A DNA stretch of 64,000 nt from Taeniopygia guttata (GCF_048771995.1 NC_133024.1:59416501-59480500), one strand, 5' to 3'. Shown: positions 1 through 12,379, counted from the first letter of the stretch. Made by a program: numbers and translations. Notes: generated from the sequence alone by a model not told the origin.

Positions 1-2330
1 TCAGTGGGGTTTGTGGCTGTGTACATGGGAACAAGTGATATGAGCCTAGAACATTCTGTATGGTAGCTGGGATTTACCAACCAGAGATTCTCACACAAGG
101 CAGCTGATCCTGTGAAAACAGAACAGCAGAAGCCATCCAAGGTCATTCCTGCTCTAATTTTATCATTTCTGTTAATACAAAAATCAGACTCAGAGCATTG
201 AAACAATCCTTTCATGGTGAGATTGTCCATGGGTGTATGCAGGTGGCAAGACTGCCCTTGCCCTGGGATAATGATGGACAATTTAGCATTCATTTGTGAG
301 CTGTTGTTAAAACCTAGCCCTGTGGACACCTCCTGGTTATGTGGTTGTTGCAGTACTGGATTGTTTTTCACTGTAAGAAAGAAATTAAATTCCCTCTGTC
401 TAGTGGACAGTTTCTACAGAGGATTGGAACAATGCAACCTCCTTACTGTAGTATCCAAAAGTTTTGACTTTGCTACATGTCAATAAATAACTGAAATGTC
501 CCATCAGTCCAGTAGCATGGGGCGTGAGAACAATGTACAACCAGATAATTAAATGTCTTGTCTTTAAACAAGAAACAAAGTCGTTTTCAATAGAGGCTGC
601 TAAACCAAGAACCCTTCCTCTTCTGACATGATTTTGGGGCTGTGTTTGGTACTCTGTGACAAGTGATTGTGTGGGGATTTTGCTGGATGTAAACAGTGAA
701 AAAAAAGTTGTTCATTCTACTGTTCTGGCTTACTTATCCCAACTATGATTTCTTCAGTCCTGCTGTGACCTCAGAGGCCTCAAAGCCCTGTCCTGGGTCT
801 GCATGAAGGAGAAAAAACCCACACAAGCAGATCCTTGGAGGCAGAGATATTTATGTCTTGGTGTCCCATGAAGGAGGGAAGGAGAGGAACCACTCTCTGC
901 CTCCTCTAGGGAATGAAGTGCTGTAGGCCACAGAAAAGTGCCCCCTTGCCTGGCTTCACCCTGCAGATGCTCCACATTCACTCTGAATTGCTCAAGAACA
1001 GCCTCCAGGAACAAATGCAGGAATTTGAGAATGAACTGCACGTAAAAATCAAATTTCCTCAAGTGGCCATTTACATTATGACCTACATGGTATCAGGCAC
1101 TTTATTTTATTTTTTTACTTATAAATTTTTTATCTTACTTTTATTTATGTTGTGCAGCACAATGGGCCAAACCACTGAATTAAGATTAACCTCAGGAAGA
1201 TAAGCAGGATACAGAAAGAGGAGAAAACAAGAAACTGTAAAGGACAGTTGTGTGTTACTAATCTACTCTAATTCTTTGCACATCTCAACAAATAAAAACA
1301 GATTTTTGGCTTGGATTTTTGTAAATGAACAGTATAAAACACAAGCTCCATAGAAGGGTTAAATAGTAAGATAACAAAAAATTGCTAATTATGCTTTACT
1401 TCCAGATAAGTGAAGGCTGTAGGGAATTATGTGGGGACTTAACAACTCATAGTCACCAGGGCAGCACAATGCTATATGAAGTCCCAAAGGCAGCCTGATG
1501 CCTGCTGAGAGGAATGCCAGGAATACTCAGACTTATCTCACAGAGGGTTTGACGTGAATCAAACCCAGTCTGAAAACAAAAGCAAAGGAACTCTCCTATA
1601 TTTCTTTCATGCTGCCTCAAAGCTTCCCATCAGCCACACAGCTGCCTCCTAGAAACTGCTCCTGAAAATGTCTTTTGATTAATACAATTTTCTTCAAAGC
1701 TGGCAGAGAATAGCCTGCTCACACTGTTCTCCTTTGTGGTCTTGTGTCTGACTCTGCTTATTTTATACTGTGAGCTGGTGGGTTTGCTCTATACTACTGC
1801 AAAACCTAGCTGCATCCAGTCCTGCTCCACTGGCCATGATTCCTGGCCAGCACAGTGATTAAAAATAAAGTTGCATGAAATTGAAGTACAACTTGAAAAG
1901 AGATTTGAGGAATTTTAAAAAATGTATTAGAGAATTATCTGATCATCTTGCATCACCATGCCATAAGAAATCACTGAGATAGATGGCTCCTAATAAGGAT
2001 AAGGTGTTCAGAAATAAAAATCTGATATTATTTCTTTCTTAAAAATAAAATTTTATCTCATTTTTCCAATGTCAGAAACCAGTTGTGAAGAGGAAGGTAA
2101 GGGAGCATCAGTTGAATTGTCCATTTAAATGTTTCTTGTGTTTGCCTTTGAAGAATTTGTCTCCAATTACACTCGGCAATTGGACGGCAGAGCAGATGCA
2201 TCCTGGCTCCAGGTGAGATGGCAATTCCCCTTATTCTCAGCAAAACCCGTTTGGCTGCATTCGCTGCTTACACCAGATACTTTATGATCCCCCTAAATTC
2301 CAAATTATTGAGCTGTTTTCCATCTCTCTG
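1..2330. other. Intergenic, no gene seen
   Basis: AT-leaning single-copy sequence. Short open frames on both strands (up to about 100 codons) lack splice context, family resemblance and codon-like composition, so I treat them as chance frames. No transposon end or long tandem repeat is recognised. Base composition rises in GC only at the right edge, where a CpG-dense block begins. Confidence 0.6.
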
Positions 2331-2454
2331 GGGCTGTTACGCAAAGGCGTTACCAGCAAAATGCTGGGTTCCGAGCACAGCCACACTTGGAGCCATCCAG
2401 CAGCTGTGGCTGGGAGTTTGCTTCTGAGCTCCCTCCTTCCCAGCCCCTCTGCAG

Positions 2455-2605
2455 CCTTTTGCGTAGAGGGGGAACAAAATCTGCCGTGGGATGCCGGGCT
2501 CTCGGTCGGGCTGCCGGGCGTAATCCAGCGCACACGGCGGTCCCAGCTCGGAGATGGCGTGTGACCCCCGGCCGCCCCAGCATCTCCCGCCAGCTGCCTC
2601 CACGG
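2455..2605. promoter_or_regulatory. CpG-dense block (mini CpG island)
   Basis: By hand count there are about 14 CpG dinucleotides between 2,461 and 2,600, in a window where most 140-base stretches have none to two. The block is GC-rich and stands alone between AT-rich flanks. In vertebrates such retained CpGs usually mark DNA that is unmethylated in the germline, that is promoters or enhancer-like elements. No TATA box or convincing first exon is visible next to it. It is shorter than standard CpG-island cutoffs, so it could also be a GC-rich exon or simply a conserved element. Function is inferred from composition only. Confidence 0.4.
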
Positions 2606-3480
2606 GCAGAAGTGAGAATGTTAATAAACACCCAAATGAAAGGAAGCTGTTGGGTTGTAATTAACATATGCCATTAGTATCTGTCGCTTTGGCCAGCCGC
2701 AGCAGACAGGCTGAACCCATACATACAAATGAGTGTCTGCCCGAACTGCGGGGAGGGGAGGGAGAGATGATTTCATTGTGAGCGTCTGGTGCTGTCAGCA
2801 GCTTTAAATCACACGGGTACTTACCAACAAAAACAGTAACAGCCATTGTGTCCCGGGACGGTAATGCGGCTTTTAAAACTTTGTTTTATTCAACAAACAG
2901 TTCTAAATGTTTGCTCGCCCGCTTTTCACCAGTTGCTTCATTTAAAAGATGTTCCAATGGGGGAAAACGAAGGTCTGGCCCACCAAAGGTGTTTTCGACA
3001 CGGTTAATCTGCACCTCTGGCCCTTTCGCAACGCTCCCTGGTGCTGCTGCCAGCAGGACAGGTGATGGTGGCAATCCTGCGGGAATCACATCAACCCACT
3101 CCTGATAAACGTCACCAAGGGTTTCTGGAAGGTCGATAATGAGCCCATCACCTCCCACACTGGCTAGAATTGTTTCGCTGGAGTGGTGGTTGTGCTGTTC
3201 TGTTTTCATTACCAATAATTATCTTTGTTGGGCTGTGCACTGCCGACTTCACCACTTCCTCCTCTCTTAGGGGCTCAAAGATTAAAAGGCACAGAAAAGC
3301 CCCTGTCCATCGGCACTGCCAGAGACCTCCCTGTTAATTGCTCTCGCTCTCTTCTTGCTCCAAAGAGATGTGTCAGGAACTGAAGGCTTAGCAGGTTTTA
3401 TCCTCTCTAAAAATAAAGCCTCCGTGAATTCAATAAAAAATGATAATTTCTAACCCCCAGATATGTTGCTGGAAGTTGAT
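2606..3480. promoter_or_regulatory. Candidate developmental enhancer with homeodomain and SOX-like sites
   Basis: The block has a TAATTA at 2,658-2,663 followed at once by a CATATG E-box at 2,665-2,670. A second TAATTA lies at 3,216-3,221, two bases before a CTTTGTT SOX-type site at 3,223-3,229, and a TAATTG lies at 3,335-3,340. CpGs remain scattered through it. Antennapedia-class and LIM homeodomains bind TAAT cores, and SOX factors bind CTTTGTT. Such clustering is common in conserved non-coding elements of gene deserts. A 109-codon open frame on the minus strand (2,886-3,215) overlaps it, but I recognise no protein in it. Enhancer status is an inference. Confidence 0.35.
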
Positions 3481-4985
3481 AGTAATTACTTTTTTTTTCC
3501 TGCAACTGTCTTAGTCCTCCTCCTCTATGTTTTTAAATGTTTATTTACATAAGCAATTAGTTCAAGGACCACCACTACCAAAACCAGTAGATCTAGAACT
3601 GCAAACGTGATTCTGCTGAATTGCTAAACTGCTGCGAAATACAACAAAGTCAGAAGCATCTGGGCTGTGCTCCAAGACATGGGATTTGTATGATCACACT
3701 TCGCATCTTGGTTCAGTCTGACAGAATATTTTCTTACTTTCTGTGTTAAAAGAGCTTTAAAGTTCTCTGCAGGAGTTTCTCTTTGGAGGCATTTGAGATG
3801 GCAGATGATATTAGGTATTTCTATAGTGCAGAAATTATTTTATTTTCATTTCCCAGTTCGCAGGCAGAGCTGTGGTCAGCAACACTGTCTGACTCAGCCT
3901 CTCATCTTCCTGCTTTTAAAACCCCACTGTTCTCTCATTTATTGACATATTTTAAGAAAAAAGTTTTACTGCCTCTGAAAAAATCCTGTTCTGTTGTCCT
4001 TGCTTCCAGCTTTCTGCAGCAAAGCTACTGCTGTCTCCAGTTGAATTTATGTCCAAGCAAGCACTGCAAAGGACCCATAAAATGCATCTGTAGTCAACAG
4101 GTCCAGCGGGATGCAGTTGATGCTTTCTGCAATGGTCTGGGAAAAGCTGTAGGACCATCCCCTTCAGCTAGTCCTGTTCCAGGAGAAAAGACAAAGTCCA
4201 GATAGATGAGAGAACTGGCAAAGGAATTGTTCCATTTATTGGTTTTCCTGATCTTCATGATGAAATCCTTAGATGTGGTAGTGGCAATACATCCTCATAC
4301 AGAAATCAACCAACCAGCTTCGATGTGCACAGTGTCACAGTGGAATTTCAAAGTGGGTTTTTTTCCCACTTTGGACCTTCTGTTTTTTTCCACTTCAGAC
4401 CTTCCATTTTATCCCTGCATGTAATTCTCCTTTACATGCTTTACATCACATGGGCAAGAGGCTGGAGCAGCCACCCTGCATCACTGGGACCATGTCATGG
4501 TTGTCCTCGCCACCCTTTACCCTCCCTTCATCAGTCAGTGCCATCTACTGGAAACCAGAGCCAGGCTGATACCCAGGCTTCTTCAAAATAAGTATTTCTT
4601 CTTCTACCACTGGCTGTGGCTCTACCTGGGGCTAGAGAGAAGGGTGGGGGTGGCACCACACCTCAGAGGGGACCAGAGGGCTGCAGCCTGTATGGACAGT
4701 CTTGCTTTGGTGACCCTGCACCACCACACTGCTGGATGGCACCAGAATGGTGTCTTCAGATGTCAGATTTTGTGGTGAGGAAGTATCTCTGTAGTGCCAC
4801 ATCATGAAGCTGCTGCCTCTTGTCAGAAGACTTCAACAGCATTTTATTCTACACCCAAAAGCAGGCTGGAAAAAAAGTACTGGCTTTGGACCCTGCAGCT
4901 AAAGCCCAATTCTAAAGTCTTCAGCCAGACTGAAAATAGAATTCAAAAGCATTTTGTAACATCAAGGAAAGAAATATAGCCTTGT
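3481..4985. other. Intergenic, no gene seen
   Basis: No supported exon. The longest frame, plus strand 3,783-4,205, opens at a TTG and resembles nothing known. One structure is visible: an imperfect direct duplication of about 24 bases (4,357-4,380 and 4,382-4,404). Each copy is a T-run followed by a purine-poor stretch ending in ACCTTC. Confidence 0.55.
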
Positions 4986-4989
4986 AATG

Positions 4990-6430
4990 TGACTATTTTC
5001 CCCTCCATGAAGTACCCCACTTGTAACAGAATTCCCAGAGAGAAAATAGGACATGAGCAGGAGATATATGAGGTGAAAGCAGGGACAGGCTACCTGGAAA
5101 GATTAGAGGTGAATAGTACCAGAGTAGGCAAAAATTCAATCAAAAAGGCCAAGGCCTATTTGGAATTAAATCTGACTAAGGTTGTCAAGGATGACAAGAA
5201 GGGTTTCTTCAAAAACATCAACAACAAAATTATTAGTAGGGAAAATGTAGGCCCACTACTGAATGGAAAAGGAACTATTGCAACATATGTTGTAGAAAAG
5301 GTTGAGGTACTTCATGCCTTCTTGCTTCAATTTTCACTTCCAAGGCCAGCCCCCAGGAGTCTCTGACCCAGGAGACTAGGGAGAAGGTCTGGACAAAGAA
5401 AGATTTCCCCTTGGTTGGGAAGGATTGAGTTAGAGATCATTTAGTCAACCTTAATATCCCCAAGTCCATGGGTCCTGACAGGATACATCCGTGACTTCTG
5501 GGGGAGCTGGCAGATGTATTGATAGGCCACTCTCAGTCACCTTTGGAAGGTCACGGCAATCAGGAGGGTGCCTGGACACTGTAAGAAAGCAAACATCACC
5601 CCAGGATTCAAAAAGGGCAAGAAGGAGAACCTAGAGAACTACTGGCCAGTCAGACTCACGTCAGTTCCTGGAAAGGTGATGTAACAGCTCATCCTGGACT
5701 ATGGATGGATGGATGGATGGATGGATGGATGGATGGATGGATGGATGGATGGATGGATGGGGATGGACCAACTAAGGATGTTCTATGAAGCTGTCCATGA
5801 GCCAACATATTGCCATTGTAGCCAGGAAGGTGAATGGCATCCTGGGCTACATTGGGAAGAGTATTGCCAGCAGGACAAATGAGGTGATCCTGCCCATCTA
5901 CTCAGCCCTGCTGAGGCCACATCTGGGGTGCTGGGTCCAGTTCTGGGCTCCTCAGCACAAGAGACACACGGAGCTCCTGGAGCAGGTCCAGTGAAGAGCT
6001 ATGGAGATGAATAAGGGATTGGAGCATCTCTCTTGTGAGGAAGGCTGAGGGAGCTGAGCCTGTTCAGCCTTGAGAGGAGATGACTGAGAGGGACCTCATC
6101 AGTGTCAATAAGTGTCTGAAGGGAGGTTGCCAAGAGAATGGAGCCAGGCTCTTCTCAGTGGTGCTGAGCAATAAGATGAGAGGCAATGGGCAATAACTGG
6201 AACACAGGAATTTCCACCTGAACAGGAGCAAGAACTTCTTTACTGTGAGGGTGTATGAGCACTGGAGCAGGTTGCCCAGAGAGATGCTGGAATCTTTGTT
6301 TCTGGAAATACTCAAAGACCACCTGGACACAATCCTGAATAATGTGCTTTAGGGGACCCTGCTAATCAAGGAGTTTGGATGAGATGATCCAGTAGTGCTT
6401 TCCAACCATACCCATTCAGTGGTTCTGTGA
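4990..6430 (+). mobile_element. CR1-type LINE fragment, internally deleted
   Basis: Decayed copy of an avian CR1 retrotransposon, carrying parts of the ORF2 reverse-transcriptase reading frame and the 3' end. In the left part (about 5,100-5,290) the frame reads KKGFFKNINNK and SRENVGPLLNGKG, typical of the linker ahead of the RT domain. At about 5,450-5,690 a broken frame reads like the SMGPDxIHP...LLGELADV segment. After an ATGG microsatellite the frame resumes at about 5,785 with [14 protein letters not shown] and LRPHLGCWVQFWAP, the late RT and C-terminal part. It then continues, with stops and frameshifts, to the LEHLSCEE-like and FFTVRV-like segments. The 3' end near 6,410-6,430 has the CR1-style ATTCnnTGGTTCTGTGA tail. 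The middle of the RT domain, including the YxDD active site, is missing. The element is 5'-truncated and non-functional. Confidence 0.9.
5701..5766. repeat. (ATGG)n microsatellite inside the CR1 copy
   Basis: Fifteen perfect ATGG units run from 5,701 to 5,760, followed by GGATGG. The tract sits exactly where the middle of the CR1 reverse-transcriptase region should be. It may have seeded the deletion or grown at its junction. Length is likely to vary between individuals. Confidence 0.95.
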
Positions 6431-8438
6431 AAATTCATCAATCTTAAACCAAATTCTCAGATCAAGAGTTAAATCTGAGGGAGCTTTATGGTTTCATTGA
6501 TTTTACCCATACACAAAAAACCCAAAACATTTTCTGGATGTTGTGAATTTTCTTCAATCTTTTAATGTTATTTTGACTTGGGAAGCTGTTCTCACCCAGC
6601 AGCAGTTGTTCAGATACATGGATTTCAAAGGCACAATAAGAAAAAATTGCCAGTGAAAAGTTCCATTAGGAAGTAGATTTAATCTTAAAATATCGATATT
6701 CACCATTGTTTAATGTATTTAGTGCAGTGCTCAGGGCAATCCGTTATGTTGGTGGGGATACAGCTCCAGCCTCATGCACTTTGCTTTCCATTGCATGAAA
6801 CTTCCGCCAGTCTGAGCCAGGGCTGCCTCTGTCCTGCTTCCCCCTCCATCCTCTGGCTCCCATCTCCTCCATGGGTCAGCACCAGTGTGTGCCTGGGCCC
6901 ACGGTGTGCACCTTCAGCTCTTCCACCACCAAGGAACATTCCTGCAAACGATGTCTAGTGGCTTTCTGGGGGTCTGGTTCAGTGGTTCAGTGCCTCGTCC
7001 CACTCCTGCACTGCCGATGGAGAAGAGACCAAAGAGCCACGGAGCCATACTCTGGATTTTGCATGGAACTCCTGTGTGATGCCCTTGGCTCCTGCAGGCT
7101 TCTCTCATGCTCCAAGTTCAGCCATCTGGAATGTGAGATTTGTAGAATCAGTCCCTACATTTCCACCCTGTGGTTTCCCCATGTTCCATTTTTTCAGGTT
7201 TTTGGGAAGCAGTTTGGCCATGCTGAATGCAGCACCAGGAGAAAGCAGCTCTGTTAGCTTCAGAAAGGGTCCAGTGTTTACTTTTCCTTTATTTTGCATA
7301 TTTTAGAATATCTCAGTGTATTTTTCCGTCCAAATTTTTAACATAGCTGAACATATACATTTACAATTCCAAAGGTAATGAGTGATAAGCTCTAACAGAG
7401 TGGAAACTAAAACAACCACGTTTTTCCCTTAATACCAACCATCTGCTAGAACCAGATGACAAGAAGGCATGTATCAGTTTCCTTGAACTGATGCATCTTC
7501 ATGAGAAAATGCACAGAGAGGCCCATTTGCTAATCTGGAGATAAAAGCCTCATCTCCTGTGTTTGGCACCTTTGTAATACTGAAAATCCCAGACTCTCTG
7601 CTCTGGGGTGCTGCCCCCCAAAGCCTTGCTGGACACCCTTTCATGGGCAAAGTCGACATCCCAACACAGGAAATGTCAAGGTGACAGCACCTCCCCTGCA
7701 AGGTGCCACCTCTACTGCCCCATCAAAAGCTGTTAATATGGCAGGCAGAGCTCAAAACAAGACCAGACCTTTTGTCACAAGGAACTGGTTGTGTTGTTGT
7801 TGTTGTTGTTTTAATGTTTTTTACATAGAAAAGGGGGACTTCAGAAAGGAGGATAAAAAAGTGCCCCTTATGCTTTTTCATTTCATTAGGGGAAACCAGA
7901 AGGCTACGGAGTCTGATATAGGAAGCAAAGCAAGACAAAATACAGCATTTTTAGTATTAACATCTTTTCTTTATTAAGCTTTTCCTTGCTGTGAAGAAAA
8001 GTTGAGGGTCTTTGTGAAGTGTTTGCATATCTGTAAAATAATCATGTATCCAGTTACCAGTCTCTATGACTCACAAATTAAGTATAAGTATCGCTTGATG
8101 GATCCCATAAGGTGCCATTGTCTGGAATCACAGGATTGCACTAAAATATTACATTTGGGTTTTGTAAGAAAAAATTTAATTTGAAAAAATTACTTTAAAA
8201 ATTGTAAGTTTCCCTCTAGTGCTATGACTCTCATATATACAGAGTGAAAACTAAGTTCTCAACAAGTTTGAGGCCTTTTCCCTTGACAAAATGGGTGCTT
8301 TTTAAAGTTCATTTCCTAATTTCAAAGGGACATGATTCATGCTTTCTTGCGTGTGGCAGTACTGCATGGTAGCACAAGTGTGGCAGCTTGAAACCCCAGT
8401 TCATGTAAGAGAATCAGTTTTAACAGATGTTTTTTATC
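6431..8438. other. Intergenic, no gene seen
   Basis: Unique AT-leaning DNA. Open frames at 6,713-7,306 overlap one another in different frames without splice signals or family resemblance. A short (TTG)n run lies at about 7,790-7,812. No recognisable transposon. Confidence 0.55.
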
Positions 8439-8487
8439 TCTATGATATGGCCAGCTGCCATATCATAGATACCTGTGTGAGGTATCT
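8439..8487. repeat. Two interlocked inverted repeats (hairpin cluster)
   Basis: A perfect 13-base inverted repeat (arms 8,439-8,451 and 8,457-8,469) encloses a 5-base spacer CAGCT. Its right arm overlaps the left arm of a second inverted repeat, AGATACC (8,467-8,473) and GGTATCT (8,481-8,487), around a 7-base loop. Either hairpin could form in DNA or RNA, but the shared bases (8,467-8,469) prevent both from pairing completely at once. The stems are shorter than a typical pre-miRNA. Function unknown. Confidence 0.85.
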
Positions 8488-11400
8488 ATACATATGTGAG
8501 TTAAGCATGCATTTTAAAAGGTGGCACAAACTTCTTCTCCCAATGACCATTAATCAATCTCTGCACATATTCCTACAGCTCAAGTAGATCCCATATTTCT
8601 CCTATGAAAAGTGTGTTATGAATAATTTCTTCCAAAGGAAGAGGCAAATTCTGTACTTGGTCTGAACTTTATTTAGGTGGAAAGTCTTCATTTCTGGCTG
8701 CCACATTGAAGAACCTTCAGATTATTGGCTTCTTCCACAGCTTGCTTGTTGCTTTCAGAAACCCCACCTCCTTTTAGGATGTCACTGGCCAAGTGATGGA
8801 AATTGCTGCTCACCTTTGAAAACATGGCTCTTCTGCATTGTCCCTGTATGAGGATGACCAGGAAGGCAGCAAGATGAGGACTGGCCCTGGGTGGCTGAAG
8901 AAAAGAGATTCATGGTATTTGCAGTGTTCCTGTGCTGCTGGAAGTCCTTTCTCAGTTGTCTTCCTGGGAAAGCAAAGAAAATTTAAATTTTTTGTGTAAC
9001 AAAACAAGCAGGCAATCAAAAATAAGTCTATTTTTGAAGACGTTTTTTATATCTCATTAGAAAACTGTAGGAGAACCAAGTGAGGTCTCACTGCTCAGTC
9101 CCTCTAATCCCCTTAACTCTGTCATGAATTTGTTTGGGTTTTTTCCCCCAATTTGTGATGATGATAAGTCCTGACAGCCGTGAGACAATATTTCTGAGTC
9201 CCTGGCTTTGCAATCAGCAATAAGGGCTGAAGAGCAGGAGGTGCTCCTCCTTTCAGGTTTGCCTGGTTGGAGACTGACTTTCTGCTCTGTGCAGTTATCC
9301 ATTTATTTAGATGAATTTTTTATTTTTCTATGTGATCTCCAACACAGCCTGAGATCTCCATCTCAAATGGCTGCTATCTCTAAGTCCTCATTTCTCAACA
9401 GGAACAGAGAAGTTCCTAGTGGCCAAACAGAAGAGCTATAAATGTCATAAATTGGCCACAATAATATTAAAGAGCCATGCTGTCCCTCAGCCTTTTAAAG
9501 TATATATGATTCAAAATTTATTTGAGCTTTCTGGCTGACTTTTTTATATGTGGATCGTGTTTGACAGTTGTTGCTCCCTCACATTTTTGAATGCTTTGAC
9601 ATCGCAAAAGTGAATTTCTACTCAGCGACCAGATGTGTCCTCCCAATAACAATTATGTAGCACAGAGGAAGAAACTTATTGTTTAGCCCAGTAAATCAAA
9701 CTGTTTAACCAAAGAAGCCAGATTGTTATTTCTTCACTGCACATTTATAATGCTTTGTTTGACTTCTAATCTGTTCATGCGTATATACGTACAGAGAAAA
9801 ATATATACGTCTCGATGCTTCAAGCACTCTGTGCACTTGCTCCACAAGCAAAGTGGAGTCCTCATGTAGATGAGAGGCTGCAGATCCATCAATAAAGTGT
9901 TCCCTGAACATGACAGTCCCAGGGCTGACTCTTGCTAAGCCAGGATCCCCAGGGGTGCGAGCTGGAGCTCTGGCGGCAGCTCCCCATGTCTCTGGCAGGA
10001 GCAGCACTTCCCCTGCGATGTGCCACAGCCTGGGGACACGTGTGTGACTGCTCTTAGCCATTGTTGGAAAGTAGGGAAAATACAGGTGTTGCACAGATGG
10101 GAGAGAAATTCAAGGGGTGTCCTGGGCCCCAGCTGAGACAGCTGGAAGGGTGGATGACCAGCTGTCACTGGACTTGGAAGGAAGCTTGGAGCAGCCAAAA
10201 AAACAGCTGATAAACATGAAATGTTTGTTAGCAGCCAGCGCTGCTTTCCCACTAAAGGGGGCAACCAGGCAAGAGACGTAAAGCTGCTTTTCTGATGATC
10301 ATCACTATGACCAGTTCCTCCATCCCCAAATCATGTCCATAACCACTGAGAACATTCCCCTCCCTTACCTGAGGTGACCCCACTGTCTCCAGCATGCAGT
10401 TCCCTCAGGCTCGCTCCCCAGCCCCACACCAGGTGGGTTTCAGATGGGTTGGGTGAGCAGGGAAATATGGGTGCTGCCAACTCACCCAGGCTTCCCTGTG
10501 CTGCTGCCTCTTCCTCCTTTTTATGGTGTGCCTGTAGAAGAAGCCCCTGCCACTTGCTCCCATGTGAGAATCCTATGATGCCCATTAAATGCATTTCTGT
10601 AGGATTACCTCTCTCTGGGATGCTCCTGGATGGACAGCTCTTCATCTCATAGGCTTCCAACACCAATTTAGCTCAGCTAAGCCTTTCTCTGTGTCAATAG
10701 ACTGTTGGAAGATAAAATATGCAGAGGCTGTGTCCTGCCAATAAATCCTGGTTTCTGCTCTGAATATTCACCTAACCCTTCAGCAATTTGTCTTCCAGCT
10801 GTGCTTTTGCAGAACAGCCTTCATTCTCACCTCAAAGCTGCCTGTTGCAATTTTATATTATTCTGTGGGAAGAGGACATATCTAGTCCTTCCTCTGGGAC
10901 TCAAATACACAGAAAGCTTTTTCTCTCTGTTTTCTGACTCACTTTAATGCTATCTGACAGTAGAAAAGTAGCATTTGATGTGACATTCCTTGCCTGTGCC
11001 TGACTATTGAAATTCTTATTTCCATGCACTATAATCTTTTTTCTGGAGTGAGCTGCACAGATGAACTCACATCAGGCTCAGACAACCTGCACTGCAAATA
11101 ATGAAGGTTTTGGGTACATGATTTTTTACCAAAAGCTAGTTCAGGCCATTTCACTCCAAAACTTCAGGCCTGAAGTCATTGCAGTTTCTGCGCTGCAGCC
11201 AACTGCATTAAGTCATATAAAAAATCTGATGAGCTCTTCCAAGAGGCAGTCACCAAAGCTTCCTTCTGCATCAGCTTGGCTGTCCTCTGCCCTGGAGATA
11301 GGCAGTCCCAGAGATGGAAACACTGTGTTAGGTTACTGCCAAAAAGGAGAGAGCACTAAGAGTCAAGAGGTTCAGGCTTGTTTCCAAGATTGGAAATAGT

Positions 11401-11870
11401 TGTCCTTTATGGCCTTGTGCAAAAACACTTTTTCTCTGCTTCCTCTGGGTCCTTATCAGGAAAGCTGGAACAGCATTTCCTTACTCCCAACCTGTTCTGG
11501 CCACTGGAGGGTAAAGTTTTACAGTGAAGGAGCTGAGTCTTGCTTCAAATGGATACAGCACAACCAAGTCCTGACCTGGGAGGAGTGGGGGATTGCACGA
11601 TCATTTTCTGAATGCAGAGAGGCATAACCCAGCTGGATGTTTTTTTAACTCCCTGATACACCATCAGAGGTTAGAAACAGCTACAGTGTCCTCAAGATCA
11701 ACAGGGATCATATTCTCCACTGAAAAGCCTCCTTGTGGTCACCAGAAGTTTACAGCCCTCCAACCTTAAGATGCTTTGCCTTCTCTGGTGAGGCCATGGC
11801 TTTATGGAATAATGTGTTTGTGGGAGGAGGATGGCTTCCACCTGGCAAGGCTGGGAACCAACAGACAGCA
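8488..11870. other. Intergenic, no gene seen
   Basis: No supported exon or transposon. A small CpG-containing motif cluster lies at 9,770-9,825: a 10-base palindrome CGTATATACG at 9,780-9,789, with the TATATACGT part repeated about 30 bases downstream. The stretch near 9,940-10,060 is moderately GC-rich, and its overlapping frames (up to 122 codons) are unconvincing. Confidence 0.5.
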
Positions 11871-11871
11871 A

Positions 11872-11950
11872 GGCTTACACAATTTTTTCATATACAGTTT
11901 TGCCATACACAATTTTGCACACTTTTGTACACAATTTTGCACAATCTGTT
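11872..11950. repeat. Imperfect tandem repeat of a TACACAATTTTGCAC-like unit
   Basis: The words CACAATTTT, CAGTTTTGCCATACACAATTTTGCAC and CACAATTTTGCACAAT recur at irregular 14-24 base spacing. The pattern fits a short, degenerate tandem array made by slippage. It is not a known satellite. The repeated HNFAHF/TQFC-like residues in overlapping open frames are a by-product of the array. Confidence 0.6.
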
Positions 11951-12379
11951 TTGCAGTATTACAGCTTTCAAACCCTTGAGGGCAACCTCTTTTGTTTCCC
12001 AAATCTTTTTGTTTTCTGCAATGCCATTCAAGAAATTATAATTGTAAATTCCACCAGGTGATTTTCTTGCACATATCCTTCCGAGGTTTCAGCACCTGAA
12101 TGACTTTGGCTTCATGCTGGGAAATGTGCAGCTTTTACACCAGGTTGCACATGGACCAGAAATATTGCCATGGGATGAGGAGGTTTTTTTTTACCTAGGA
12201 ATTGATTTCAAGGGATCCTTCCTTAAACCAGGCTTTGACTGGAGACTTTTGGAGGAAGTGACTGACCTGCATACTGCCAGTCTGTGCTGGCATTTCACTC
12301 TAAAAATCATTGTTCTCTGCGTGTCCAATGCCTCCACCACCAGTGAGCTGCAAGGTGCAAGCTTCTGCTAGGACCCAGC

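Noticed and set aside
2886..3215. 109-codon minus-strand frame with protein-like composition
   Set aside because: It overlaps a candidate regulatory block with kept CpGs, which also lengthens open frames. I recognise no protein, and no splice sites frame it well. It remains worth a protein search.
3783..4205. 140-codon open frame
   Set aside because: TTG start and no family resemblance.
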